A stretch of 40,977 nucleotides of DNA from Rhizobium rhizoryzae (lineage in GTDB: Bacteria; Pseudomonadota; Alphaproteobacteria; Rhizobiales; Rhizobiaceae), in NCBI RefSeq assembly GCF_011046895.1, contig NZ_CP049252.1, positions 1 to 40,977 of the forward strand, read 5' to 3'. The notes beneath the pieces are model-generated. The model made no database searches. It worked only from the letters and a program-made list of their open reading frames with translations, and was not told where the DNA came from. Both the position numbers and the translations under genes were made by a program. The first letter of the stretch is position 1; the number at the start of each line of letters is the position of its first letter. Below, one piece after another: positions 17,138 through 24,166 of the stretch.

Positions 17138-17416
17138 TTAGGAGGCCGCGCCAGCAGCGATGCGCCGCAAATCGCCGCGCGCCGCACGGATCATTACAGG
17201 GTCATAGTTCGCGTCTGGATTTCGCGGCCGATTGAGAAACTGAATTTCAGCTTCCAGATATTGGAGCCCACCTTGAAAGCCTGCCGACATCAGGGCGCGG
17301 CGAATGGGCATGATTTCGGAAAGGATAAATGCAAGCGGCGCGCTCAAGAGCCATTCAGCCCGATCCCGGTCATTGCGACAGGCGCGAAGATCCTCGACAT
17401 CTGGAATGGACATCAT
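17138..17416 (-). CDS. Hypothetical protein, 92 aa
   Basis: Small early-operon protein, start overlapping the upstream stop (ATGATG at 17416). Predominantly helical; contains the segment L-R-A-C-R-N-D-R-D-R-A-E-W-L-L near the N-terminus and R-A-A-R-G-D-L-R-R-I-A-A-G near the C-terminus. No family recognised. Coupled translation and codon use like its neighbours support a real gene. Confidence 0.7.
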   Translation of the reverse strand: MMSIPDVEDLRACRNDRDRAEWLLSAPLAFILSEIMPIRRALMSAGFQGGLQYLEAEIQFLNRPRNPDANYDPVMIRAARGDLRRIAAGAAS

Positions 17417-17964
17417 GGCTCGCCTCGATTCCAGGCGTCATATCGGGCGCGAAGATCAAACCACGCCTGTTGCGCAACCATGTCTTCGTTGAGTTGCTTT
17501 TTTGACTCGATACCGAGAAGCAGCTTCAGAACTCGGTCAGCTGCAGCCGCATCACGAACCGGACCTTTCCCGGCGATCTCTTCCAAAAAGCGGCGAAACG
17601 GCGCTTCCTGCAGCTTCATCGCGGCTTCCGTGGTAAAATCCCCGTTTCTCAGCGCAGGCTTTTCGGCCTTCTGATCTTGCATTTTACGGAACTGTTCGGC
17701 CGCTCGCGACCGAGTACGGAACAGCAAAAGCAGGATTTCCAAGGCACTTGATGCAAGCTCGATTTCGTCTGAAAGCGCGTCCGGCGAGAACTGCAGAATG
17801 ACCGCTTCAGCGCCGTTGCGCCGCTTGACCGAAACGCGGGTCTGGCTGCCTTCGCAGTCCATCCGCCATTCATCATCCTTCAGAGCGTCGGCAGCCACAG
17901 CCAGCCGCGACAAGCGCTTTTTATCATCCTCGACAGATGGGGTTACCTTTTGCGCGCCCGTCAT
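17413..17964 (-). CDS. Hypothetical early protein, 183 aa
   Basis: Start ATG 17964 overlaps the methyltransferase stop as ATGA. Charged, mostly helical; the stretch R-N-G-A-E-A-V-I-L-Q-F-S-P-D-A-L-S-D-E-I and a following Leu-rich helix (A-L-E-I-L-L-L-L-F-R) suggest a compact N-terminal domain and a helical C-terminal region. No catalytic motif. Possibly a partner of the replication-like protein, by neighbourhood only. Confidence 0.7.
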   Translation of the reverse strand: MTGAQKVTPSVEDDKKRLSRLAVAADALKDDEWRMDCEGSQTRVSVKRRNGAEAVILQFSPDALSDEIELASSALEILLLLFRTRSRAAEQFRKMQDQKAEKPALRNGDFTTEAAMKLQEAPFRRFLEEIAGKGPVRDAAAADRVLKLLLGIESKKQLNEDMVAQQAWFDLRARYDAWNRGEP

Positions 17965-18620
17965 GCTGCAACCTCGCCTTCGGCTTGGCCACCCCATTGG
18001 AGCGCCATTGCATCGGCAATTCCCTGAAACGTTTCGCTTCTGATCTTCCAGCGGTCAGGCGTTCGAGGCGCACGATGAATTCGAGACCAACGCTTATGTT
18101 CGTCCGTCCCTTTTGCAGGAGGCGTTAGCCGGTTGGTTGGCACCAATGGCGCCAGACCACGAAGATAAAGACCGGTTCCCTTGAACGCCTCATCACCGAA
18201 CCACCAAGGCTGCACTGTTTGTGCAGGCGGCTGATAATCGCGAATGCGCTCTTTTGCGTAGCGATGCATGATAGGATTTTCGACCGCAATGCGCGGGATT
18301 GGCGCATTCCAGCAGGCAGAGAACAGCGCCGCCCCCTCATCGAGTTCAGCCCACATTTCATCAAGCGTCCGGCCAGGAGGCGGCACCTTCAGCCACCGCA
18401 CGCCGCTATTGCAAAGACGAGTGCAAGGCGGATGCATGACCGCGAGCAGATCCCAGCCTTCATCTAAAATATCTCGAATGTCGCAGATGATATGCCGGTT
18501 GCTTCCATCATCAGCCGGAAGAAGATCACACGACCACGCATCATGACCGAGCGCCGCAAATGCACGGCGCACCCGCCCGGAAGTTTCGCACCCGATCAGA
18601 ACTTTAAGAGCTTGCGCCAT
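17961..18620 (-). CDS. Cytosine-C5-type DNA methyltransferase-like protein
   Basis: A 219-aa protein. Motif I-like V-L-I-G-C-E-T-S-G-R-V-R-R-A-F, then W-S-C-D-L-L-P-A-D-D, catalytic-type P-P-C-T (H-P-P-C-T-R-L-C-N-S-G) and the E-N-P motif (I-A-V-E-N-P) standing for the usual E-N-V. It is short against full m5C enzymes and lacks an evident target recognition domain, as in the compact phage versions. AAAGGG gives an SD for ATG 18620, inside the end of the adenine methyltransferase gene. Probably shields phage DNA from restriction or makes another cytosine mark. Confidence 0.8.
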   Translation of the reverse strand: MAQALKVLIGCETSGRVRRAFAALGHDAWSCDLLPADDGSNRHIICDIRDILDEGWDLLAVMHPPCTRLCNSGVRWLKVPPPGRTLDEMWAELDEGAALFSACWNAPIPRIAVENPIMHRYAKERIRDYQPPAQTVQPWWFGDEAFKGTGLYLRGLAPLVPTNRLTPPAKGTDEHKRWSRIHRAPRTPDRWKIRSETFQGIADAMALQWGGQAEGEVAA

Positions 18621-20034
18621 AGCCAGCCCTTTCCCGCTCCAAAAGCTTCCATTGATTTTCGCCAACGGACGCAATCAACCCGCGTGCCTCGAAATCGGCA
18701 ATCAGCGCCAGCGCCACCAACTCGCGAACGGCGACCCCTTTGCGCAGATCCGCAAGCTCGAAAGTGTCGCGCCCCGCCATCCATGCGCGCGCGCGGCCCT
18801 CTTCTTCCTGAAGGCGCTGCGAAAGTTCCTTGCGTGGCGTTTCCCGCGTAAACTCATCATCAACAGCAGGGCGGAATGTCAGCGGCGCAACGTTGCCACC
18901 AGCACCAGGCGTAAGCGGCGCTGCAGTCTGGTAATCGTCCCACATGACGCGAATGATTTGCGGATAGCCTTGCCCATAGGAGCCATCTTCATTCCGCTCC
19001 CAAACAAACCAAGCCGTATTCATCTGGCTGTTTGCCTTCGGTCCCTGCCAGCCGTCGCGGTGCATCATCGGCAACCGGCGCGCAAACACGTAGATCCGGG
19101 ATGGCGGGTTTTCATCCATCACGTAACGCCGGTTTGGATCATCGAACCCGCACATGAAGTTCATGTTGAGCAACAATGCCATTTTGTGCGGCTTATGTGT
19201 GCGCAGCGCATAGGCCGCAAAAGCGTTGGCAAGATCATCGTAAGGCGGGTTAGTGACGATATCCACGCCCTCGCCAGCCGGTTCAGAGGCGAGGAAATCC
19301 CCCACCTGTTGATATTGACCCGCTCGCGTTGTCACGCCACGGTCAACCAGATCCGAAATCAGAACGTCATAGCCCGCGTCTTCCAGCGACCGCATTACCG
19401 CGCCCCTGCCGACAGCCGGCTCAAGAATAGAGCCCGAAAAACTTTCCAGCGCGAGCAGAGTACGCATCGCCTCGATTGGCGTTTCGTACAACTGAAAGCC
19501 GCGCTCTTCCTTTGTGGCGTTGGTCATGCCAAGGCCAGCTTTGCGGTTCAGCGCGTGGCGAATATCCGCCTTTGTCGGCGCAAAACCAAGCCGCACCTGA
19601 TCCTGAATGATCCGGCGCACAAAGCCCGGATTATCCTTTTCCGCATCGCGAACCTTACGCGCCTTTAGTAACTGGTCACGCGACCAGCCAATATTCCCGA
19701 TTTTGAAAGCGTCTTCAGTGATGACGCTTTTCTTTGGACGCCCGCGAAGTGTCTTCCCCTCGCCTTTCGCCTTGTCCCATTCATCTGCAACCCGGATCTC
19801 GGAATAGGTCACAACCTCAAGAGCATCAGCCTGAATGCGATAGCAGGCTTCGATAGCTTCGCGCATATCGAGCTTTTCCGCCGCCTTGGTCAGCGGCTGA
19901 ATTGATGAATAAACGAGATCCGCGATGGACTTTGCCAACACCACATCACCAGAGGCAAACAGCGCCCGCGCGCGGCCAATGGCTTCCGCAAGATCGGTCG
20001 TTTCTGCAGGGGAAAAGGGCGTGAGCGCATTCAT
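18604..20034 (-). CDS. N6-adenine DNA methyltransferase with ParB-like N-terminal region
   Basis: A 476-aa protein. Residues about 1-170 resemble the helical ParB/Noc-like part found in phage methyltransferases (W-S-R-D-Q-L-L-K-A-R-K-V-R-D). The methyltransferase core follows: SAM motif I I-L-E-P-A-V-G-R-G-A-V-M-R-S-L near 208, D-V-L-I-S-D-L-V, and catalytic N-P-P-Y (V-D-I-V-T-N-P-P-Y-D-D) near 265. The C-terminal 90 residues may be a small wHTH-like domain. No restriction partner is nearby, so it is an orphan enzyme, likely anti-restriction or regulatory. Confidence 0.88.
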   Translation of the reverse strand: MNALTPFSPAETTDLAEAIGRARALFASGDVVLAKSIADLVYSSIQPLTKAAEKLDMREAIEACYRIQADALEVVTYSEIRVADEWDKAKGEGKTLRGRPKKSVITEDAFKIGNIGWSRDQLLKARKVRDAEKDNPGFVRRIIQDQVRLGFAPTKADIRHALNRKAGLGMTNATKEERGFQLYETPIEAMRTLLALESFSGSILEPAVGRGAVMRSLEDAGYDVLISDLVDRGVTTRAGQYQQVGDFLASEPAGEGVDIVTNPPYDDLANAFAAYALRTHKPHKMALLLNMNFMCGFDDPNRRYVMDENPPSRIYVFARRLPMMHRDGWQGPKANSQMNTAWFVWERNEDGSYGQGYPQIIRVMWDDYQTAAPLTPGAGGNVAPLTFRPAVDDEFTRETPRKELSQRLQEEEGRARAWMAGRDTFELADLRKGVAVRELVALALIADFEARGLIASVGENQWKLLERERAGYGASS

Positions 20035-20591
20035 TGCGATGGAACCTCGCTCGCCAGCACTTTGCCGGTTGAAGCATCAATGCGCATGAAATGCAGAGGG
20101 CAGCGGATAACGCCATCAACGGGGGCATGATCCGCGAGAGGAACAGAGCGATGCGGGCAAACCCAGCCCCGGCCGTCATGCTTGGCTTGCCGCCCCACGT
20201 AATCCGCGTGAAGGCACTGGAAAGTTTTACTTTCCGCCGCGCGCTTGAATAGCGCATCTGTTTGCGGATTCTCAAGCCGCTTGCATTCGCGCCGCTTCCA
20301 GACAACAGGCGGAAAGCCACCGGCGTTCAAGCCGCGCTTTGCCTGCATGGGAGAGACAGCCACATGCGACCAATACCATTCACAATGATGACCGTGCCAA
20401 CTTGGCATGAAACGAGCATCAAGGTGATAATGGGTATGCTCGAAATCTAAACAATGCTTGTCATTGTGCTGTGGACCGATAATCGGCCAATCACGAACAC
20501 CGTAAGGCATCCATTTCGCCCGAACGGTCGGCACAAGATAGAACTTGCCAACCTCAACCGGACCCGTCAGTTCGTCCAGGCGCGCTAACAT
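20031..20591 (-). CDS. Rieske-motif protein of unknown role
   Basis: A 186-aa protein. The C-terminal part has a full Rieske [2Fe-2S] ligand set: Cys145-x-His147, then 16 residues, Cys164-x-x-His167, in the context C-P-H-R-S-V-P-L-A and C-P-L-H-F-M-R-I-D-A-S-T-G-K-V, very like the ferredoxin domain of Rieske oxygenases. The N-terminal 130 residues are rich in His, Trp and Cys (H-T-H-Y-H, W-H-G-H-H-C-E-W-Y-W) and could bind another metal; not recognised. No signal peptide, so cytoplasmic. Coupled (ATGA) to the downstream adenine methyltransferase. A role in base modification or redox sensing is speculation. Confidence 0.82.
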   Translation of the reverse strand: MLARLDELTGPVEVGKFYLVPTVRAKWMPYGVRDWPIIGPQHNDKHCLDFEHTHYHLDARFMPSWHGHHCEWYWSHVAVSPMQAKRGLNAGGFPPVVWKRRECKRLENPQTDALFKRAAESKTFQCLHADYVGRQAKHDGRGWVCPHRSVPLADHAPVDGVIRCPLHFMRIDASTGKVLASEVPSQ

Positions 20592-20839
20592 CAGTGCGCC
20601 CTCATCAGTCGGTCAAGATACGCTTGCCCGTGGCCAGTTAGACGGACAATGTTGCCATCGAGAGAGATCCGGGCATAACCGGCCGCGTGGCAGGCTTTGG
20701 CGCTTTCACGGTCAATAGATCTGACCAGCTGCAACCGCCCGCCCGCGACACGGATAGACCGCAGGAATGCACGGTCACGCTCGCAAAGCGGAACCGTGAT
20801 CGTGATCGAAGATTTCGAGGAATTGGAAAGGGCGTCCAT
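20591..20839 (-). CDS. Small hypothetical protein, possible winged helix
   Basis: An 82-aa protein between the CII-like regulator and the Rieske gene, ending one base into the latter's start. The pattern of a helix (E-R-D-R-A-F-L-R-S-I-R), a second helix (R-E-S-A-K-A-C-H-A-A-G-Y) and two short strands (A-R-I-S-L-D-G-N-I-V-R-L-T) followed by a helix is compatible with a small winged-helix fold. No family assignment. Confidence 0.68.
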   Translation of the reverse strand: MDALSNSSKSSITITVPLCERDRAFLRSIRVAGGRLQLVRSIDRESAKACHAAGYARISLDGNIVRLTGHGQAYLDRLMRAH

Positions 20840-20841
20840 GA

Positions 20842-21306
20842 TCAGCCCTCGCTCAAATTGAGCTTCAGTTCATCAAGCTCTTTTTCGAGTTGCGCGACTT
20901 CTTCCAAAATCCGCTTGCGGTCATTGTTACAGATCTTGCCATCAGCACGAGCGGATTGAAGCGCCCGAACAAGGTCCATTGCTTCGCTCATTACGTCGAT
21001 TGAATCCCCATCGACGATGCGGCGTGGCGTATGGATTCCCTCGCCTTTTGGCACAAGGTCATAACCCAGATGATCCGCCATTTGCTGCAGAATGACCGGC
21101 TGGCCAGCCGCGCGATCAACATCCATAGCAACATCGACAGGGATAAAGATCTTGGCATTTTCCTCACTGTTCGAGGCATACTTGCTCAGCACAGGCGATT
21201 TGACGCGGGTCAACAACTCAACCAGCGTAACCCCGCCTGCCATCGAATAGGCAACCTCAACAGCACGCTTTAGCGAAACATAAGTCGCTTCAGAAAAGTG
21301 ACGCAC
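20842..21306 (-). CDS. CII-like phage regulatory protein
   Basis: A 154-aa protein from GTG 21306, chosen because GGAGG sits 8 nt upstream (minus reading of cctcc at about 21315); the ATG at 21342 has no SD. The N-terminal HTH (Y-V-S-L-K-R-A-V-E-V-A-Y-S-M-A-G-G-V) and I-P-V-D-V-A-M-D-V-D-R-A-A-G-Q-P-V-I match the phage CII-type regulators of P2/Mu-like and rhizobial phages. The last 40 residues are a coiled-coil-like helix (K-R-I-L-E-E-V-A-Q-L-E-K-E-L-D-E-L-K), likely for oligomerisation. Expected to influence the lysis/lysogeny choice or early transcription. Confidence 0.8.
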   Translation of the reverse strand: MRHFSEATYVSLKRAVEVAYSMAGGVTLVELLTRVKSPVLSKYASNSEENAKIFIPVDVAMDVDRAAGQPVILQQMADHLGYDLVPKGEGIHTPRRIVDGDSIDVMSEAMDLVRALQSARADGKICNNDRKRILEEVAQLEKELDELKLNLSEG

Positions 21307-21444
21307 CCGAAAACCTCCAATAGGTTCATGGAAAAAAAACACGGAAAGGATTCAGTGAAAGGCAGCGCCGCGCGCGTTAGCTTGCCGTTCAGATGCTCAA
21401 AGGATCGAAGGGAGCTTTGAATGCCGCAACGAACCAGAAAGTGA

Positions 21445-21476
21445 GCCCGACGCACGGGAGGAAACATGCGTCGGGC
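21445..21476. repeat. Perfect 10-bp inverted repeat between cro and the CII-like gene
   Basis: GCCCGACGCA at 21445-21454, 12-nt loop, TGCGTCGGGC at 21467-21476. It lies in the 236-bp gap (21307-21542) on the leftward transcript. No U-run follows in either direction. Could be an attenuator, an antitermination (nut-like) element or an mRNA processing site. Confidence 0.55.
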
Positions 21477-21542
21477 ATGATGCGCAGCCCCCACCACAAA
21501 GGCGCGCATCAACTGAAACTGAATGAAACCGGCAGGCAAACA

Positions 21543-21731
21543 TCACTCGTTCCCCGCTGAATCTGATTGACTGAGAGCCTTCAGGATCTTCAAGGCCGCA
21601 CCCCGTGGCTTGGCCTTATCTGTTTCCCACCTCGACACCGTGGGCTGCCCCACGCCCACATGCTCAGCAAGCGCCTGCTGGTTCCAGCCGCGCTTTTCCC
21701 GAACATCAATGATCTCTGAGGGCGTCATCAT
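21543..21731 (-). CDS. cro: Cro-like HTH repressor
   Basis: A 62-aa XRE-type HTH protein from the tandem ATG 21731/21728. The helix pair Q-Q-A-L-A-E-H-V-G-V-G-Q-P-T-V-S-R-W-E is a clear HTH. It is divergent from cI and is the first leftward gene, as cro in lambdoid phages. With a -10 at 21738-21743 the transcript would begin at or within a base or two of the ATG, so the mRNA is probably leaderless. Longer in-frame starts would lie in the operator region and are rejected. Confidence 0.85.
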   Translation of the reverse strand: MMTPSEIIDVREKRGWNQQALAEHVGVGQPTVSRWETDKAKPRGAALKILKALSQSDSAGNE

Positions 21732-21737
21732 GATCGA

Positions 21738-21766
21738 GTTATGCTTTACGCATAGATTGCAGTCAA
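21738..21766 (-). promoter_or_regulatory. Leftward early promoter (cro/early operon)
   Basis: Minus strand -35 TTGACT (21766-21761), 17-bp spacer, -10 CATAAC (21743-21738). The 21739-21755 palindrome covers the -10 and part of the spacer, so CI or Cro binding would block it. Probably the only promoter for the whole leftward early region and, by read-through, the late genes. Confidence 0.72.
21739..21755. promoter_or_regulatory. Repressor operator, TTATGC-N5-GCATAG
   Basis: 17-bp palindrome over the leftward -10. The same element (TTATGC-N5-GCATAA) recurs at 23004-23020 in the rightward early promoter, so it is a shared CI/Cro operator. Confidence 0.72.
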
Positions 21767-21771
21767 GGGGT

Positions 21772-21803
21772 TTGTCTACGCCTAACGAATACTCCGTTAT
21801 GCG
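21772..21803 (+). promoter_or_regulatory. cI promoter with overlapping inverted repeat
   Basis: -35 TTGTCT (21772-21777), 17-bp spacer, -10 CGTTAT (21795-21800). An inverted repeat CGCCTAACG / CGTTATGCG (21779-21803, 7-bp centre, one mismatch) covers spacer and -10 and carries the TTATGC half-site of the other operators in outward order. Suggests autoregulation of cI. Confidence 0.55.
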
Positions 21804-21813
21804 AAAAGCAGAT

Positions 21814-22440
21814 ATGCAGGATACGAAGAAAATCGGGCAGAGATTGAGACAGGCGCGCAAGCATGCTGGCTTCAGTTCAGCATCCGACGCAGCCGAATCT
21901 CTAGGCGTAAGATACCCCACCTATGCCGGTCACGAGAACGGAACGCGAGGCGTTGCCCGCGCTGCAGAGAAGTATGCGCGCCGTTTCCGCGTGTCACTCG
22001 ATTGGCTTTTGCGCGGCGTTGGCGCTGGACCAGGCGAAGAGCAGGAAATGCTTTCCGACCGAGCAATTGACGTACCGTTGATTGCAAAAGTCAGTGCTGG
22101 CGACCTGCAAAGAGACGATCTCAGAGACGAACAGATAGGCACGATCACGGTCGGGCAACTACCGGCCGGGGATTGGATCGCTCTTGAAGTTGATGGCGAT
22201 TCCATGGACCGGATATCGCCGCCTGAATCGATCATCATTGTTAACCGCGCTGACAAGCGCCTTGTGGCCAATGCCTGTTATGTCGTCGCTGATGAAAATG
22301 GTCAGGCGACTTATAAGCGCTATCGGCCGAACCCTGATCGGTTCGAGCCAGTTTCTACCAATACTGCGCATGAGCCAATATTTCCGCAGCAATTACCTGC
22401 AGTTATCGGCCGCGTGCGCATGTCGCTTCTGAAATTGTAA
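21814..22440 (+). CDS. cI: CI-type repressor, HTH plus S24 autoprotease
   Basis: A 208-aa protein from ATG 21814; ATG 21799 is in frame but lies in the -10 region. XRE HTH at about 10-60 (R-L-R-Q-A-R-K-H-A-G-F, S-A-S-D-A-A-E-S-L-G-V). The LexA/S24 domain keeps all key residues: Ala95-Gly96 cleavage site in K-V-S-A-G-D, nucleophile Ser130 in V-D-G-D-S-M, general base Lys168 in A-T-Y-K-R-Y. It should therefore be SOS-inducible by RecA-stimulated self-cleavage. Divergent from cro; represses both early promoters through the shared palindromes. Confidence 0.92.
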   Translation: MQDTKKIGQRLRQARKHAGFSSASDAAESLGVRYPTYAGHENGTRGVARAAEKYARRFRVSLDWLLRGVGAGPGEEQEMLSDRAIDVPLIAKVSAGDLQRDDLRDEQIGTITVGQLPAGDWIALEVDGDSMDRISPPESIIIVNRADKRLVANACYVVADENGQATYKRYRPNPDRFEPVSTNTAHEPIFPQQLPAVIGRVRMSLLKL

Positions 22441-22452
22441 AGAGGGTAAAGC

Positions 22453-22884
22453 ATGCGCCGGGTTGCCGCCGCCGCCGTTCTGTCTTTTGCCGGATTAGTC
22501 CAGGCATATGCAGCCGAACAGATGACGCGCGCATGCGAAGCGGCAATTAAGTCGCGCCTGTTGACGCCAGAGAGTTTTAAGCTTCTCGATACAGAAGAAT
22601 ACAGCCGACCGATAAGCCGCGAAGACTACGCGCAAGAGTTGGGCAAGGGCATTGACAGTGCGAACGTGCGAAAAGCGAAACTTGCTATTTTCGATGCGCG
22701 AGGCGGCACGGCTGAATACAAACGCCTTACGATAAGGTTCGAGGCAATGGACCCTCGCAACAAGCCCGTCAAGGCGCTAACAGTATGCGAGGCAACCTTG
22801 ATTGGCGACGATCAGCCAGAGCCAGATCAGGTAAAGCTTGACGGAAAAGACCGCACCGATTGGTTGATCCACGGCGCTCGATAG
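22453..22884 (+). CDS. Secreted protein co-transcribed with cI
   Basis: A 143-aa protein 12 bp after cI with an AGAGGG SD. It has a signal peptide (M-R-R, then A-A-A-A-V-L-S-F-A-G-L-V-Q-A, cleavage probably after A-Y-A) and a mature part with two Cys (R-A-C-E-A and T-V-C-E-A) that could form a disulfide in the periplasm. A T-P-E-S-F-K-L-L segment follows the signal region. Since it is transcribed with the repressor, it would be made in the lysogen: a lysogenic conversion or superinfection exclusion protein is a reasonable guess. Family not recognised. Confidence 0.8.
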   Translation: MRRVAAAAVLSFAGLVQAYAAEQMTRACEAAIKSRLLTPESFKLLDTEEYSRPISREDYAQELGKGIDSANVRKAKLAIFDARGGTAEYKRLTIRFEAMDPRNKPVKALTVCEATLIGDDQPEPDQVKLDGKDRTDWLIHGAR

Positions 22885-22888
22885 GCGC

Positions 22889-23021
22889 GCATAACTCGTA
22901 AAGAGTCAACCGAATCAACATCTTCAAAACGCATACTAATTTCTGACTTTATGCCTGCACACAGCGATTATTCGTTTTGCATATAATTTTGATTGACCTT
23001 AACTTATGCGTTCTGCATAAA
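22889..23021 (+). promoter_or_regulatory. Rightward early promoter with palindromic operator and extra half-sites
   Basis: -35 TTGACC (22993-22998), 17-bp spacer, -10 CATAAA (23016-23021). Perfect operator TTATGC-N5-GCATAA at 23004-23020 overlaps spacer and -10 just as in the leftward promoter. Single half-sites GCATAA (22889), GCATAC (22931), TTATGC (22949) and GCATAT (22979) lie upstream and could help cooperative binding. Drives the gene run starting at 23072. Confidence 0.7.
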
Positions 23022-23071
23022 TCTGGTTACCGCACGGCACCTTCTGCCGACCGGCAACAGGAGAGACAGAC

Positions 23072-23263
23072 ATGCGCATTAACAAGAAAGACCGCACAAA
23101 GACCGTCCGTGAAATGGCCGACTACATGCGCAAGCATTCGGCAAACTGCACGCGCGAGATCTTGATGCTGCAGTTCACGAACGAAGAAATCGACCTTTAC
23201 AGCGAAGAAGCTCGCACGGTCGCAAATCGTGAAGCTGACGAGCCTTTGGCAGACGCCGCCTGA
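23072..23263 (+). CDS. Small early protein, 63 aa
   Basis: First gene of the rightward early operon, with AGGAGAGACAGAC before ATG 23072. Basic N-terminus (R-I-N-K-K-D-R-T-K-T-V-R-E), helical middle (E-M-A-D-Y-M-R-K-H), acidic C-terminus. No recognised family. Its place right behind a CI-controlled promoter and its good SD suggest a host-takeover or regulatory role. Confidence 0.72.
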   Translation: MRINKKDRTKTVREMADYMRKHSANCTREILMLQFTNEEIDLYSEEARTVANREADEPLADAA

Positions 23264-23280
23264 AACATCCATTTCGGTTA

Positions 23281-23304
23281 CCGCCTCGAAACACAGCGAG
23301 GCGG
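23281..23304 (+). other. Hairpin between early genes
   Basis: CCGCCTCG, 8-nt loop, CGAGGCGG: perfect 8-bp stem followed by CTTCCC rather than a U-run. Placed 17 bp after the first early gene; an attenuator or processing site. Confidence 0.45.
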
Positions 23305-23328
23305 CTTCCCAAACGGATGGAGGCCAGC

Positions 23329-23541
23329 ATGCCCAACCACAAATCAACAGTTAAGCCGTCGCCGGGAAACCGTACTATAACCGGAATGACGGCCAGCGGG
23401 GAGCGTTGTGAACTCCCCGCGACTTCTCGCCAAGAATGGAAACCGCGCAAGGTCCGCATTGGAAGCGTGAGCGTCCCCTACATTTCTATGCAAATCGCAG
23501 AGCGCAATGATCGCGCACGCAAGCAGGGCGTTTCGCGATGA
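23329..23541 (+). CDS. Small basic early protein, 70 aa
   Basis: ATG 23329 follows GGATGGAGG (23315-23323), so this start is preferred over ATG 23317, which lies inside the SD. Basic and Pro/Ser/Thr-rich at the N-terminus with a short C-terminal strand-helix (S-V-S-V-P-Y-I-S-M-Q-I-A-E-R-N). Ends ATGA-coupled to the next gene. No function recognised. Confidence 0.65.
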   Translation: MPNHKSTVKPSPGNRTITGMTASGERCELPATSRQEWKPRKVRIGSVSVPYISMQIAERNDRARKQGVSR

Positions 23542-23711
23542 ATGCCCTTTCTCAATCCAAGCCGCAATCCAAGCTTTTCCAGGTCGTGTTTATCGGCGGA
23601 ACATCCGTAACCGTTGGCGCTGAAAACTCACTGAAAGCGCAACAGAAAGCCATCCGGAGCAATCCCGGCATGATCAAACAGGTCAAGATTTTGCGAGGCG
23701 CTGCACGATGA
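23538..23711 (+). CDS. Small early protein, 57 aa
   Basis: Lies between ATGA overlaps on both sides (23538 and 23708), strong evidence of real translation in a coupled run. Sequence has a strand (F-Q-V-V-F-I-G-G-T-S-V-T-V) followed by a helix (S-L-K-A-Q-Q-K-A-I-R-S-N-P) and a strand (K-Q-V-K-I-L), a compact beta-alpha-beta pattern. Unknown function. Confidence 0.65.
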   Translation: MNALSQSKPQSKLFQVVFIGGTSVTVGAENSLKAQQKAIRSNPGMIKQVKILRGAAR

Positions 23712-24166
23712 ATAGCAACGTTGATTTATGCCCCGTTTGCGAAAAGCCGCTTAACCCGGATGATCTTTGCGCCTCAGATATCGAGATAGGGCTTTGCCAT
23801 GCGTCGTGCCTAGAGGGGTCGCCGGTTGTTGATCTCGATACCGGCAATGAAATCCCAGATGCGAGGATGGCAACCTTTTATCACATTGAGGTCACGGACC
23901 CATCACCCCAAACGCATGTGAAGGGTGAAACGCGGACGCGCTTCCATATCGAATGGATCGCAGGCGCTCGCCCTCCCGTGCATCCACACCCGATGACCGG
24001 ACGAACTACGTTTGAGACCTTTGACGAGGCTGTGGCTCACATGCGTAACCAAGCACCAGACGCGAAGTTCGTCTCCCTCGAAGAGCGAACGACGACAACC
24101 GTGTCCGTTGATCGATCGGCAGAAGTTCGGTCAGCCCTCGCTACGGAGGGCAACGGCAATGGGTAA
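23708..24166 (+). CDS. Zinc-motif early protein, 152 aa
   Basis: Begins with a probable zinc knuckle: C-P-V-C near residue 8 and, about 20 residues later, C-H-A-S-C, in the context L-C-P-V-C-E-K-P-L-N-P-D-D. The rest looks like an alpha/beta domain (F-H-I-E-W-I-A-G-A-R-P; F-E-T-F-D-E-A-V-A-H-M-R). Contains a P-S-P-Q-T-H-V-K-G motif at about 67-75, part of a repeated DNA element in this operon. Likely nucleic-acid or protein binding; no catalytic motif seen. Confidence 0.72.
   Translation: MNSNVDLCPVCEKPLNPDDLCASDIEIGLCHASCLEGSPVVDLDTGNEIPDARMATFYHIEVTDPSPQTHVKGETRTRFHIEWIAGARPPVHPHPMTGRTTFETFDEAVAHMRNQAPDAKFVSLEERTTTTVSVDRSAEVRSALATEGNGNG

Noticed and set aside
21270..21539. Minus frame of 89 aa between cro and the CII-like gene
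   Set aside because: It overlaps the SD and start of the CII-like gene, covers the 10-bp inverted repeat and reads as low-quality protein. The region is better explained as regulatory.
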